From positions 45,586 through 109,585 of the forward strand of contig JACOSC010000025.1 of the NCBI GenBank assembly GCA_016179055.1: a DNA stretch of 64,000 bases, given 5' to 3'. The notes beneath the pieces are model-generated. The model was not told where the DNA came from. It did not search any database and was given only the letters and a program-made list of their open reading frames with translations. Shown one piece after another: positions 25,922 to 34,987 of this stretch. Position numbers and translations under genes: made by a program. Within the stretch, counting starts at the first letter, position 1, and every line of letters begins with the position of its first letter. The stretch comes from Acidobacteriota bacterium (GTDB taxonomy: Bacteria; Acidobacteriota; UBA6911; JACOSC01).

Positions 25922-26213
25922 GCATGAATAAAGGCCCGAATGGCACTTCTTGAAAATAGTTTGCCCGTTACAGAATCCCAACGGGATTCTGTCTCAAAGC
26001 CCAGGGTTGCGAGGCACGAGCTACCCTGGGAAAAGGTCGGCGGACATTGGCAACCCTAACGGGGTTGCGTCGGTTCTTCGGTCGTGCCGTAACCCCTTGG
26101 GGGTTGGATCCATGGCGCATCGCATTCCCAGGGTTGGCCGCGGGGACGCGGCCAACCCTGGGCTTTGTTCCGCAATCCCGTTGGGATTGTTTTCGCGCCC
26201 CGCCGCCAATCGC
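25922..26213. repeat. 290-base hairpin-cluster repeat, copy B (inverted)
   Basis: Reverse complement of 14728-15019 with scattered differences; both boundaries are sharp (GCATGAATAAA at one end, CCCCGCCGC at the other). It lies between btuC and btuD. ORFs on both strands here are shadows of the repeat. Confidence 0.85.
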
Positions 26214-26282
26214 TATGGAGTAAATGCCAAACATCTCTATGAGCAACGAGCCAAAATGTGCGTGGAACAATGGAGCCTATGC

Positions 26283-26332
26283 ACCGCCAAGACGCCAAGA
26301 TAAACGCCACCTATTCTTGGCGTCTTGGTGGT
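26283..26332. repeat. CCGCCAAGACGCCAAGA inverted repeat
   Basis: ACCGCCAAGACGCCAAGA faces TCTTGGCGTCTTGGTGG over a 16-base loop. It lies in the btuC-btuD gap. No T-run follows. The remaining 26333-26668 holds no gene or clear signal. Confidence 0.7.
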
Positions 26333-26668
26333 TTAATTTCTGAGGGGTGCTCTATTCCGATTACTGGTATTTTAATTTGCCGAACCTGTAGTGTGCCCCG
26401 ACTTATTGAGAAGATACGATTTTTCCCTGTTCCATGGGAAGACCAGGCCAAGAGATGGTGCCTTTTTAGAGCTCTCCGGTGACGGCATCGAGTTTGCGGG
26501 TGCGCTGATTTCGATAGGACGTAGGTAAAAAGGAAGAATGTATTTAACCATGCGCTTATGCAGCCTCGTTAGGGCTAACCGTTAACTTTGGTTTACATGA
26601 TCTTCCGATCCTACGGAGCACATACTATGGGGGCTCACGTCCGCATTAAGCGTACCAGGTGTTAATCC

Positions 26669-27448
26669 ATGGGTCCGTTAGTTCTTGAAGGACAGCATAT
26701 TAATTTTTCGTACGACCGGCCGGTGCTGGCCGATATCAGCCTGTGCCTGTATGGAGGGGAAATTCTTGGTATCGTCGGACCCAATGGGGCTGGAAAGACA
26801 ACCCTGCTGCGGATTCTTTACGGCAGTTTGACGCCCTTCAGCGGTGAAATCAGGATATATGGAAACGAATCGCTGCAACAATTAGGCCGCCGGGCTATAG
26901 CCCGCCGCCTAGCGGTGGTTCGGCAAGAAACAACTATTGGACTCCCGATTTCAGTCGCTAATTTTGTCATGCAAGGACGGTACCCGCATTTATCCGGATT
27001 TGGCTTTGAGCGCGCGAGTGATGTAAAGATCGTGGCGGAGGCCCTGCAACAGGCCGCCAGTCACGGCTTGGCCGGCCATGAAATTCATGAGATTTCCGGC
27101 GGTGAGCGGCAGCGGGTCCTGCTGGCCAGGGCCCTCGCGCAGGAACCGCAGATCTTGTTGCTCGACGAGCCTACCGCCAATCTTGATATGAAATACCAGA
27201 TTGAGATTATGGCGCTGGTACGCGGCCTAACTTGTAAGCGGGACATGGGAACCATCGTGGTTACCCATGACCTCAATTTAATTTCCGAGTTCGCTGACCG
27301 GCTCCTGCTGCTCAAGGACGGACGCATGGTATGTTGCGGCGCCCCGGCCGATGTCATGACGAGCGATAGGATCCGAGAAGTGTTTGAGGTGGAGGTCCAG
27401 GTTGATATAAATCCCGCAACCGGCCGACCGCGAGTGAGCTACGTATGA
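26669..27448 (+). CDS. btuD: Cobalamin/iron-siderophore type ABC ATPase (BtuD/FhuC-like)
   Basis: 259 residues with an intact nucleotide site: Walker A GPNGAGKTTLL (Lys 43), signature SGGERQRVLLARAL, Walker B ILLLDEPTANLD and the switch His in VVTHDL. It energises import with the BtuC-like permease. No clear Shine-Dalgarno is seen at the ATG. The stop TGA is part of the TATGA target duplication of the mobile element that follows, so the insertion spared the reading frame by landing exactly at its end. Confidence 0.93.
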   Translation: MGPLVLEGQHINFSYDRPVLADISLCLYGGEILGIVGPNGAGKTTLLRILYGSLTPFSGEIRIYGNESLQQLGRRAIARRLAVVRQETTIGLPISVANFVMQGRYPHLSGFGFERASDVKIVAEALQQAASHGLAGHEIHEISGGERQRVLLARALAQEPQILLLDEPTANLDMKYQIEIMALVRGLTCKRDMGTIVVTHDLNLISEFADRLLLLKDGRMVCCGAPADVMTSDRIREVFEVEVQVDINPATGRPRVSYV

Positions 27449-27665
27449 CCTGAATTTTGCACGACAAGGAGGTTTCTCTAACAAATGATCCATTTTTGTC
27501 CGGCTCTGCTTGTTCGCGCGGATCCGTGCAAAAAAATTTTTGCACGGACGATCATCACCACGGAGGGTAACTTAGCGAGGACTGTGCGTTCTCAGCTAAT
27601 CAGCGTAAAACAACGCTGAAGCCTTGTTTCCAGACGATCCTGGTGATTCTCGTGCAAAATTCAGG
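27449..27665. mobile_element. Complete MITE with CCTGAATTTTGCACGA ends and TATGA duplication
   Basis: 217 bases. The ends are perfect 16-base inverted repeats (CCTGAATTTTGCACGA). TATGA occurs on both sides (27444-27448 and 27666-27670). An internal CCGTGCAAAA/TTTTGCACGG hairpin and AGGAGG-like stretches are present, but there is no transposase. Ends of the form CCTnnATT and a 5-base duplication resemble IS1380-group elements (inference). It separates btuD from btuB. A truncated copy lies at 2889-3028. Confidence 0.9.
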
Positions 27666-27818
27666 TATGAACAATCACAAGGAACATCAGAAAGCAGACT
27701 TCCAATGGCGAACCTAAAGAAATATGGATCGGTGATGCGGGGTTTGGCGCCGGTCCTGAAGTGCCCGTAACCATGAAGGACCCAATTAAATTAGAACTGC
27801 CAATTAAAAGGAGGCGTT

Positions 27819-30065
27819 GTGAAAATTGTTAATTTCGTATTTAGCACGGTGATGGCTCTCGCGTTATTGTGGGGAACGGCTTTCGGAGGCTCGATAAAAG
27901 GAACGGTCCATGATGAGACGGGATCGGTCATACCGAATGCCAAGGTTACTCTGATTCTAGCGACGGGATCTTCCCTAACCCAACCTACCAACGGGCGTGG
28001 GGAGTTTAATTTTGAGCCGCTCAAGGCCGGCTCTTATCAGGTCGTTGTCGGTGTGACTGGTTTCCGCACCGACATTACACAGGTCGTCGGACTGGCCAAT
28101 GACCAGACGCGGAACCTCGATTTACGATTGCAGATCAGTGCGATCCCCGAAGAAGTCATCGTGACTGCGGCGCGCACCGAGACGCCGCTTACCCAAGTCG
28201 GCGCCAGCGCGACGGTCCTCACCGCTAGAGATATCGAGGACCGTCAAGCCCAGACTGTCCTTGAGGTCTTGCGAGCCGTACCCGGTCTCTCGGTCGTACA
28301 ATCGGGACGCCGCGGAGGCATTACGTCGATTTTTGCGCGGGGCGGCGATTCCAAATACAATCTAGTGCTGGTGGATGGGATACAGGTAAATGATTTCGGC
28401 GGATTTTTTGACTTTGGCCACTTGCCTACCGATAATATTGCGGGAATCGAGGTCCTACGCGGCGCGCAGAGCGCGCTATACGGCGCCAATGCCATCGGGG
28501 CCGTAGTTAACGTCATTACCAAGCGGGGGGCCGGTGAGCCCCATTTCACCGTGTCGGGCGAGGGCGGCAGTTATGCCACGCGCCGGTTCACCCTGGGAGG
28601 GAATGGGCTTAACCGCGGATTCGACTGGGGGTTCAACCTTTCTCGCCTGGATACCGATGGCGTCGTGCGCAATGATGATTACCGGAACCAGAACTTGTCG
28701 CTTAACCTGGGCTATCGCTTTGCCGAGGATCGCCGTTTGCAGATCAAGTTTAATGCGCTGAATAATGAGGGCGGCGCGCCCGGCCCGTTTGGGCCCGCTC
28801 CCTGGCAGAACCCGGCGCCCGATCTCATTGAGCGCTTCAAGAACAACGATTTCATTTACGGGGCTTCTTACGATCATGGATTTAGCGCCCGGCTCAAACA
28901 ACGGTTCGTCGGGAGCGTGGTTAACCGGCGCGGTTTCTTTGCCAGTTCGTATGGCCCTTCTTTTGACAATAATTTTCGCGGAGTATTCAAAACGGAGAGC
29001 GATTATGCCCTCTCTCGCCACAACCTGTTGTCGTTCGGTATGGAATACGAGCGCGAGCGGGAGCGCAACACCTTTATTACTGATCGAAATAACCGGCCCT
29101 TTGATCTCTTCCGCAATAACTTTGGTTATTTCGTGGAGAATAAGTTTGAGTGGGATGGCCGATTATTTGTCAACACCGGCCTACGGCTGGAGAATATTCG
29201 AACGCGCTTGCTGCCGGGATTTACGACGATACCGCGCACATCGGTAGTTTCAGTGAACCCGAAAATGTCAGCGGCGTATTACCTGCGGCCGCTCGCCTCC
29301 GCTGGAAACATAACTTCGACAAAGCTCCATGGCAGTTTCGGGACCGGCATACGGGCGCCCAGCGGCGGTTTTGAGATCGCTTTCTCCAACCCGATAAATT
29401 CGCCATTGCGCCCCGAGCGCACACGCAGCTTTGACATCGGCCTGGAGCAGGGTCTTATTGGTGAGCGCGTGTTGGTTGGCGCCACTTACTTCTATAATCG
29501 ATACAAGGACCTAATTATTGTTTTTGGGAACGAAGCCAGTCGTCGAGCGCTGCGGTCGGATAACATAGCCAATGCGCGCGCCCAAGGCGTCGAGCTCTCC
29601 CTGTCGTTGCGACCCACGCACTCGCTTACGCTGGGCGGCGCTTACACGTTCTTGGATTCGACAATCTTGGCGTTGACCGGGACGGATCGTGCGCAGCCGC
29701 CGTATCTGGTAGGCGACCCGCTCTTGCGACGGGCGCGGCATTCCGGCTCCTATTTTGCGACGTGGCGAAATCGGCGACTGACGCTGCAAACGGATGCCGC
29801 CTTGCGCGGCATGACACGCGACGCGCACCCGATATGGGGTCTACCGCCGTTTGGGGCGTTTTTCGTGAACGGCGGCTACATCAAGGCCGGCGCCGGTTTT
29901 TCTTATGAACTGGCGAATGGACTACAGTTGTATGGCCGAATCGACAACATGGCCAATCAAAAGTACGAAGAAGTTTTCGGCTTTCGCTCGTTGCGCATCA
30001 ATTTTGTGGCGGGCCTACGCGCGCAGTTCGGTGGAGAGTCGGGCATTCGGTTGTTTTCCAAGTAG
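27819..30065 (+). CDS. btuB: TonB-dependent receptor, probable vitamin B12 receptor (BtuB-like)
   Basis: 748 residues from a GTG with AAAGGAGG 4 bases upstream. Order: signal peptide to TAFGG; carboxypeptidase-regulatory-like domain (~24-105, GTVHDETGSVIPNAKV); TonB box EEVIVTA; plug domain (~115-240, VLEVLRAVPGLSV, DGIQVND, IEVLRGAQSALYG, GAVVNVITK); then a 22-strand-type barrel to the C-terminus, which ends LFSK rather than with an aromatic residue. The regulatory-like domain ahead of the plug is common in Acidobacteriota and Bacteroidota. It would bring B12 across the outer membrane for BtuF. Whether it is still transcribed with btuD across the MITE is unknown. Confidence 0.88.
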   Translation: MKIVNFVFSTVMALALLWGTAFGGSIKGTVHDETGSVIPNAKVTLILATGSSLTQPTNGRGEFNFEPLKAGSYQVVVGVTGFRTDITQVVGLANDQTRNLDLRLQISAIPEEVIVTAARTETPLTQVGASATVLTARDIEDRQAQTVLEVLRAVPGLSVVQSGRRGGITSIFARGGDSKYNLVLVDGIQVNDFGGFFDFGHLPTDNIAGIEVLRGAQSALYGANAIGAVVNVITKRGAGEPHFTVSGEGGSYATRRFTLGGNGLNRGFDWGFNLSRLDTDGVVRNDDYRNQNLSLNLGYRFAEDRRLQIKFNALNNEGGAPGPFGPAPWQNPAPDLIERFKNNDFIYGASYDHGFSARLKQRFVGSVVNRRGFFASSYGPSFDNNFRGVFKTESDYALSRHNLLSFGMEYERERERNTFITDRNNRPFDLFRNNFGYFVENKFEWDGRLFVNTGLRLENIRTRLLPGFTTIPRTSVVSVNPKMSAAYYLRPLASAGNITSTKLHGSFGTGIRAPSGGFEIAFSNPINSPLRPERTRSFDIGLEQGLIGERVLVGATYFYNRYKDLIIVFGNEASRRALRSDNIANARAQGVELSLSLRPTHSLTLGGAYTFLDSTILALTGTDRAQPPYLVGDPLLRRARHSGSYFATWRNRRLTLQTDAALRGMTRDAHPIWGLPPFGAFFVNGGYIKAGAGFSYELANGLQLYGRIDNMANQKYEEVFGFRSLRINFVAGLRAQFGGESGIRLFSK

Positions 30066-30176
30066 TCCATCCCCGTAATCAGGCATCGGCGAATCCAATG
30101 GAACAGTCGTCGTGTGCCGTGTGCCGCTCTTACTTCCCGCGGAGTTAACGAGCTGAGGCGCACGCCTTGGCGTGGC

Positions 30177-30770
30177 CTATAGTCGCCGGCAGAGATCTCT
30201 GTATTTCTCAGGCGTATCCACGTCGACGAGGATGGTGTCGTTCCCCGTTTCAACCTCCAGCACTCTTTCCGGTACTTTGCGCACGACGGCTTTCGCGCCT
30301 TGATCAATGGGGGCCAGCAGAAGCTCGCGATAAAGCGATTTCGCTAAAAGGACCGGATGACCGCGCCGGCCATGGCACGTCGGAACAATAATCGGCTGTC
30401 CACTCTGCTCGAAGCCTTGTAGCAGGGCGCGCACGACTTCAGGATCCAGCAACGGGTTATCGACGAGGCAAACCAATATTCCGGCGGCCGGTTCTGCGGT
30501 TTCAATGACATGACGGATGGCCGCCTGCAATGAGGTTAGCTGCCCGTCGGCATAGTGCGGATTAAAAACAATGTCCGATCCCACTAGCCGTGTGCGGCGC
30601 TGAATAAGGTCGGCCTCATGGCCAAGAACGATCTTGATGGTAGGAAAATTCAGAGTCTTCAATACGTCGACGATGTGTTCGAGAAAGGTCGTTTGAAAGA
30701 TAGGAAGCAACGGCTTGGGTTGACCCATGCGCCGAGATTCGCCGGCCGCTAAAATGACTGGAACGATCAT
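30177..30770 (-). CDS. MocA/MobA-like nucleotidyltransferase
   Basis: 197 residues from the ATG at 30770, where the family signature starts (VPVILAAGESRRMGQPKPLL). The tracked start at 30932 adds 54 residues with no family character. LVCLVDNPLLDP is the metal-binding Asp region and RRGHPVLL is the conserved GHP motif of MocA-type cytidylyltransferases. It probably transfers CMP or GMP to a molybdopterin or another phosphorylated acceptor. No molybdoenzyme genes adjoin. AGGAG is unusually close (1 base) to this ATG. Confidence 0.85.
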   Translation of the reverse strand: MIVPVILAAGESRRMGQPKPLLPIFQTTFLEHIVDVLKTLNFPTIKIVLGHEADLIQRRTRLVGSDIVFNPHYADGQLTSLQAAIRHVIETAEPAAGILVCLVDNPLLDPEVVRALLQGFEQSGQPIIVPTCHGRRGHPVLLAKSLYRELLLAPIDQGAKAVVRKVPERVLEVETGNDTILVDVDTPEKYRDLCRRL

Positions 30771-30986
30771 GCTCCTAATTATGTATCGGACTAAATCCCG
30801 ACGCAAGTCAGGAAAGGTCGAATTAGTCGCCAAATTAAATCGCCTCTCAGTACGCAGTTCCGCATAGGGGCCACGCCGCGGCAGCGTGAATACTTCGTCA
30901 AAGGGATTCGTGCGGGATGACACTCGGCTCAAATGGGCCGAGGGATGCTTCGATCTAGCCGGAGGGTTTCTGCACGATTCCTGATT

Positions 30987-31139
30987 TCAAATTTTGTACT
31001 CGTTCCACCGCTCACGCCTTAGGGCACCCATCCGACACGTCGCCGGGAACGCTAGCGACCGGGGTAAGCGCCGTATGGCACATAGACCCGGTCGCTACCG
31101 CTCCCGGTTCTGTAGCAGTGCAGGCCCCCTGAACAGTTT
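30987..31139. repeat. Composite palindromic repeat (related to 47431-47591)
   Basis: The stretch from TGATTTCAAATTTTGTA through GGGAACGCTAGCGACCGGGG and GGTCGCTACCGCTCCCGG to CTGAACAGTTTA parallels 47431-47591 base for base in outline. The outer ends are decayed forms of the GTAAC/GTTCA ends. The inner part is the CCGGGAGCGGTAGC palindrome. Confidence 0.7.
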
Positions 31140-31256
31140 AAAAAATTGCTTACGTGAAGATTTTTGGGAACGTTTGGTCTGCTCGTGCAATTCTATATAT
31201 GGGCCTGTGAACGAATGCTGTAAAGGATGCGCAAGACGTGAAAAGGAAGAAACGCT

Positions 31257-31622
31257 ATGATTATCAATTTTAGAAAAGTTTGGCAATGGGTGCAAAACGA
31301 GGGTTCGCGAGAAGCAGCGGCGCCGGCGGCGCCCATGCGGGGTTGCCCAGCCTGCGCAACAACCGCAGGCCAATCGCTGACCGGAAAGCTTAAACATTTA
31401 GTGCAAGCGCATTTGGATGCCGAGGAACGCTGGTTGCTGAAGCTATTACTGAGCAACTATCATGTGAATGATCTTTGCGCGGTCCTCGGGATTGGCCCCG
31501 ATGCGGTGCGAAATAGGATCGTCGCGCTACGAGTGAGAATACTTACGTTGCTTAACCAGCAACAAGCGGACGACACTGTCAAAAGGGCTTTCCATCGATT
31601 GGTCTCAGGTCCGTGGTTCTAA
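31257..31622 (+). CDS. Small helix-turn-helix-like protein, unknown
   Basis: 121 residues, ATG preceded by AAAGGAAG. An N-terminal GCPAC pair of cysteines is followed by a helical region (LTGKLKHLVQAHLDAEERWLL) and LLLSNYHVNDLCAVLGIGPD with AVRNRIVALRVRI, which reads like a sigma region 4 or LuxR-type helix-turn-helix. I cannot assign a family. No sigma region 2 is present, so a sigma factor is unlikely; a small transcriptional regulator or a remnant is possible. It stands alone between repeats. Confidence 0.55.
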   Translation: MIINFRKVWQWVQNEGSREAAAPAAPMRGCPACATTAGQSLTGKLKHLVQAHLDAEERWLLKLLLSNYHVNDLCAVLGIGPDAVRNRIVALRVRILTLLNQQQADDTVKRAFHRLVSGPWF

Positions 31623-31624
31623 CG

Positions 31625-31698
31625 GAGCGCCTGCATCCTTGCCGGCAAGGGTGGACGCGGTCCGCGACGGGATTCGTCCGGCAGGGATGCCGGCGCTA
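31625..31698. repeat. Hairpin repeat, second copy of the 24571 type
   Basis: GAGCGCCTGCATCCTTGCCGG, GGGTGGACGCGGTCCG and the closing CCGGCAGGGATGCCGGCGCT match the repeat at 24571-24647 in order. Confidence 0.7.
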
Positions 31699-31753
31699 CC
31701 GTGGCTGTTTAACCGCGTAAGTAGGGTTCGAGTCACGTGTGTAAATCTATTTT

Positions 31754-31890
31754 GTAACTGCTCAGCCCAAGGCGGCGGTTCCGTAGCGGCTGGGTAGCCT
31801 AATGCGTGGGTGGTTGAGCAATTACGAAATTTGAAATCAGAAATAGCGCGGAAACCCTCCGGCTTGGTCGAAGGCGTGGCTGAACAGTTA
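31754..31890. mobile_element. IS66-like MITE, copy 3 (8-bp TSD TCTATTTT)
   Basis: 137 bases with ends GTAACTGCTCAGCC and GGCTGAACAGTTAC, flanked on both sides by a perfect TCTATTTT. The inner sequence differs from copies 1 and 2 but shares TTACGAAATTTGAAATCA (inverted) with the 47431 repeat. Confidence 0.85.
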
Positions 31891-31962
31891 CTCTATTTTT
31901 TAAAACTGAGGCTTGGGAGGAAGCGGGCAACGTGTGTCATGCCGTGGAGGCGCCTTCGAGTG

Positions 31963-32004
31963 AAAAAAAGTTGTGGGGCTTGTTGAGAGTTGCACAAGCC
32001 CCAC
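31963..32004 (-). terminator. Intrinsic terminator of the charged-repeat protein gene
   Basis: On the minus strand GTGGGGCTTGT pairs with ACAAGCCCCAC, followed by AACTTTTTTT, 19 bases after the stop at 32023. Confidence 0.85.
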
Positions 32005-32022
32005 GGGCACGGGAAATCGAGA

Positions 32023-32511
32023 CTAGTTACTCCGTCGGTCATGCCGAAGGTCTTTGCGATCTTTTCGCACATCCTTGCGGTCGTGGCGACGATCTTTCAA
32101 ATCGCCCTTGAGGTCTTTACGATCTTCATGGCGATCTTTTCGGTCTTTCTGTAGATCGCTACGATCTTTCTTGATGTCGGCGTTATCTTTGGCTAAATCC
32201 TTCTTCTCTTTTTTCACTTCCGCCGCATCGCCTTCTCGCTCGGCCTCTTTCAGCTCGCGCCGATCCTGGTTTCGGTCCCTGATGTCACGGTTGAGATCCT
32301 TCTTGTCCTGGCGAATGTCCCGGCTGTCCTGGCGAATGTCGCGTCTATCCTTACGGATATCCTTTGTATCTTCCCTTATGTCTCGTCTGTCCCCTCGTAT
32401 ATCTTTCTTATCTTCCTTAATGTCCTGCGATTGGACATACGTTACAGGAAAAGCCCAAAGGGCGAACACTGTGCCAAGGGCTATAACGGTCGGTTTCATT
32501 CTAAACATCAT
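32023..32511 (-). CDS. Secreted highly charged heptad-repeat protein
   Basis: 162 residues from the ATG at 32511 (GGAG 7 bases upstream); the tracked start at 32622 is less likely. A signal peptide (VIALGTVFALWAFPVTYVQS) is followed by an almost unbroken run of seven-residue units of the form KDIRxDR or RDIRQDK, made nearly only of Lys, Arg, Asp, Glu plus Ile or Leu at one position. With one hydrophobic residue per heptad this suits a single charged alpha-helix or a weak coiled coil rather than a globular domain. A terminator follows. No function is known to me; a periplasmic spacer or polyion-binding role is a guess. The opposite-strand Ser/Arg-rich ORF is its shadow. Confidence 0.8.
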   Translation of the reverse strand: MMFRMKPTVIALGTVFALWAFPVTYVQSQDIKEDKKDIRGDRRDIREDTKDIRKDRRDIRQDSRDIRQDKKDLNRDIRDRNQDRRELKEAEREGDAAEVKKEKKDLAKDNADIKKDRSDLQKDRKDRHEDRKDLKGDLKDRRHDRKDVRKDRKDLRHDRRSN

Positions 32512-32834
32512 AGTCACACTCCATTTATTTTTTTTGAATTCGTGCTGTCCATGCCAGCATCGTTCTGACATACGAGTAGACTTATCGTGAAAAGGAAAGT
32601 TTCGCTTTATAATTATTTTCAAGAAAGGCCAAAATTGGGTTGTTTTATATAGAGGTCGTACTTGATTTACTGGACAAAGAGAGGCCGCCTGACCGTAAGT
32701 TCCAAAGGAATGTGCTCCGCAGGAGATTACTTGTGCCCATCAACGCGAGACAAACGCCCAGCCAGGGACCGGTGAAAAATTCGGCGGGTTGACATAACCG
32801 TGCAACGCGCTCTATCAAGCTTAACAACAATCGG

Positions 32835-34637
32835 TCACTCGGTGTCCGTGGACTGTATGCGCAGCTCGCTTAGTTGCGCCGGACTTACCGATGAGGGGGC
32901 CTGCGTCAGTGGACAAGTCGCGCTGGCTGTCTTGGGGAACGCAATAACCTCGCGCAAAGATTTTTCGCCGGCCAAGATCATCACTATACGGTCTAACCCG
33001 AGGGCAATCCCGCCATGGGGTGGCGTGCCGTATTGGAGCGCGTTTAAAAAGAAACCAAATTTTTCTTCGGCTTCCTCTTTCCTTATGCCGAGGGCCTGGA
33101 AAATCGTGCGCTGATGGTCTTGCCGATGAATACGTAGGGACCCGCCGCCAATCTCCATTCCGTTGAGGACCAGATCGTAGGCTTTCGCCCGCACCGCTTC
33201 CGGAGCGGTTGTTAGACGGTCGATGTCTTCGTCGAGCGGAGCGGTGAAAGGATGATGCATAGCCATAAAGCGACGTTCTTTCTCGTCATATACGAACAGC
33301 GGAAACTCGGTTACCCATAAGAAATTGTAGCGACCGTTGTCGATGAGATTTTCTCGCCGGCCGAGGTGTAAGCGCAATCCCGAAAGAATCTCCGAAACGT
33401 TTTTCAAAGCGCCGGCGGCGATCAAGACCAGGCTGTCGGGGTTCGCCTGAGCCCGCCGCAAAACCGCGCGCAAGGTCTCTTCGGTTACGGCTTTGGGAAA
33501 CGAAGACTTGACGCCGTCGCCGTCTGGTCGCACCCACAAAAGGCCCTGGGCGCCGAATTGCTTGGCGACCTCGACCAAGTCGTCGAGCTCCTTGCGCGAG
33601 TAACGGCCGCCGCTCGGAACCGTGATCGCTTTAACATAACCGCCTTTTTGAACGATGTCCTTGAACACACGGAACTCGCTCTCGCGGAATAGGTCGGAAA
33701 GATTAATCAGCTCCAGGCCAAACCGTGTATCGGGTTTATCGGAGCCGTAGCGTTCGATGGCTTCCTGATACGTCATGCGCGGAAACGGCGTCGTGACGGT
33801 CACGTTGGCGCATGCGAAAGCCTTAACCATTAATCCTTCGATAAGGCCAAAGAGAACCTCTCGCTGCGGAAAGGACATTTCAATGTCGACTTGCGTGAAC
33901 TCCGGTTGGCGATCGGCGCGCAGGTCTTCATCGCGAAAACAGCGAACGATCTGAAAGTAGCGGTCAAAGCCGGAGATCATGAGGATCTGCTTGAAGAGTT
34001 GGGGCGACTGCGGCAGCGCGTAAAAACGGCCGGGTTGCACGCGGCTCGGCACTAAATAATCGCGTGCGCCTTCCGGCGTAGATTTGGTCAAGAAGGGCGT
34101 CTCGATCTCCAAGAACCCTTGCTGATTCATGTACTCGCGTATGGCCCAACTTACCGCGTGTCGCAACCGTATGTTGCGTTGCATTTTTGGGCGGCGCAGG
34201 TCAAGATAGCGATAAGCCAGCCGAAGTTCCTCGGGCGCCCGTACATCATCGGTTAACTCAAAGGGCGGCGTTTGGGAGTCGTTAAGCCAATAGATGCGGT
34301 CGGCAAGCAGCTCAACCTCGCCGGTTGGAAGATTGGGATTGATGGTCTGCGGATCGCGCGCCACCACGGTTCCCTCGACGGCCAGAACGTATTCCGGCCG
34401 CAGGGCCTCGGCCGTTCGGTGGGCCTCGGCGTCGGCGTCGGATCGAACAACGATCTGTGTGATGCCTTCACGATCGCGCAAATCTATGAAGATGATTTGT
34501 CCCATGTCGCGCCGGCGATCTACCCAGCCCATGAGCAGTGCGCGTTGCCCGACCGAGGACGGACGTAACTCGCCGCAGGTATGGGACCTTACGAGGTTGC
34601 CCATGTTTTCCAATTTCGGCTCTACTTTTGACTCCAT
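32835..34637 (-). CDS. aspS: Aspartyl-tRNA synthetase
   Basis: 600 residues, the bacterial length with GAD insertion. The OB-fold anticodon domain ([22 protein letters not shown]) leads, then class II motif 2 ([23 protein letters not shown]), the GAD region (~290-420) and motif 3 ([14 protein letters not shown]). The C-terminus is longer and less conserved than usual past IAFPKT. GGTGGAT precedes the ATG. It charges tRNA-Asp, whose gene lies 1.3 kb away at 35913. Confidence 0.97.
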   Translation of the reverse strand: MESKVEPKLENMGNLVRSHTCGELRPSSVGQRALLMGWVDRRRDMGQIIFIDLRDREGITQIVVRSDADAEAHRTAEALRPEYVLAVEGTVVARDPQTINPNLPTGEVELLADRIYWLNDSQTPPFELTDDVRAPEELRLAYRYLDLRRPKMQRNIRLRHAVSWAIREYMNQQGFLEIETPFLTKSTPEGARDYLVPSRVQPGRFYALPQSPQLFKQILMISGFDRYFQIVRCFRDEDLRADRQPEFTQVDIEMSFPQREVLFGLIEGLMVKAFACANVTVTTPFPRMTYQEAIERYGSDKPDTRFGLELINLSDLFRESEFRVFKDIVQKGGYVKAITVPSGGRYSRKELDDLVEVAKQFGAQGLLWVRPDGDGVKSSFPKAVTEETLRAVLRRAQANPDSLVLIAAGALKNVSEILSGLRLHLGRRENLIDNGRYNFLWVTEFPLFVYDEKERRFMAMHHPFTAPLDEDIDRLTTAPEAVRAKAYDLVLNGMEIGGGSLRIHRQDHQRTIFQALGIRKEEAEEKFGFFLNALQYGTPPHGGIALGLDRIVMILAGEKSLREVIAFPKTASATCPLTQAPSSVSPAQLSELRIQSTDTE

Positions 34638-34822
34638 AAACTATCCACCTTCTTCATGCGCGGTCTTCCATAAAAATTCGAACCACAGAAATTTGATTGT
34701 GGCCTGCACCGTGAGCCCGCTACTGAACCAATATCGCCAAGCAGGTCGGACCGTGAAAAGGTCGTATGCGTTCTTACCCCGCGCCGTGTCCGACTCTCAA
34801 CGTGTTACACCAGCACGATTCA

Positions 34823-34987
34823 AGCCCCGTTAGGGGCGGCATGTTTATAGCTCGAAGCCTAGGTGTTTAAACGCTAGCTCCGTAGGAGCGGCATGTAAAT
34901 CCTGGTCGCCGATCACATGCCGCTCCTACGGAGCTTGGCACTTATTTCGGATGCCTATACTATAAACATGTCGCCCCTAACGGGGCT
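34823..34987. repeat. GCCCC/GGGGC nested palindrome, copy 2
   Basis: The outer arms AGCCCCGTTAGGGGCGGCAT and the inverse with CTATAAACATGTCGCCCC close a second palindrome, AGCTCCGTAGGAGCGGCATG and its inverse, inside. The whole could fold as one long hairpin. The rest of 34638-35115 shows no gene. Confidence 0.85.

Noticed and set aside
27819-30065. Iron-siderophore receptor and transporter instead of B12
   Set aside because: Domain types cannot separate the two, but the cobalamin riboswitch at the head of the gene set favours B12.
32054-32590. 178-aa Ser/Arg/Phe-rich plus-strand ORF
   Set aside because: Mirror of the Lys/Asp heptad-repeat gene; the minus strand has the signal peptide, ribosome binding site and terminator.
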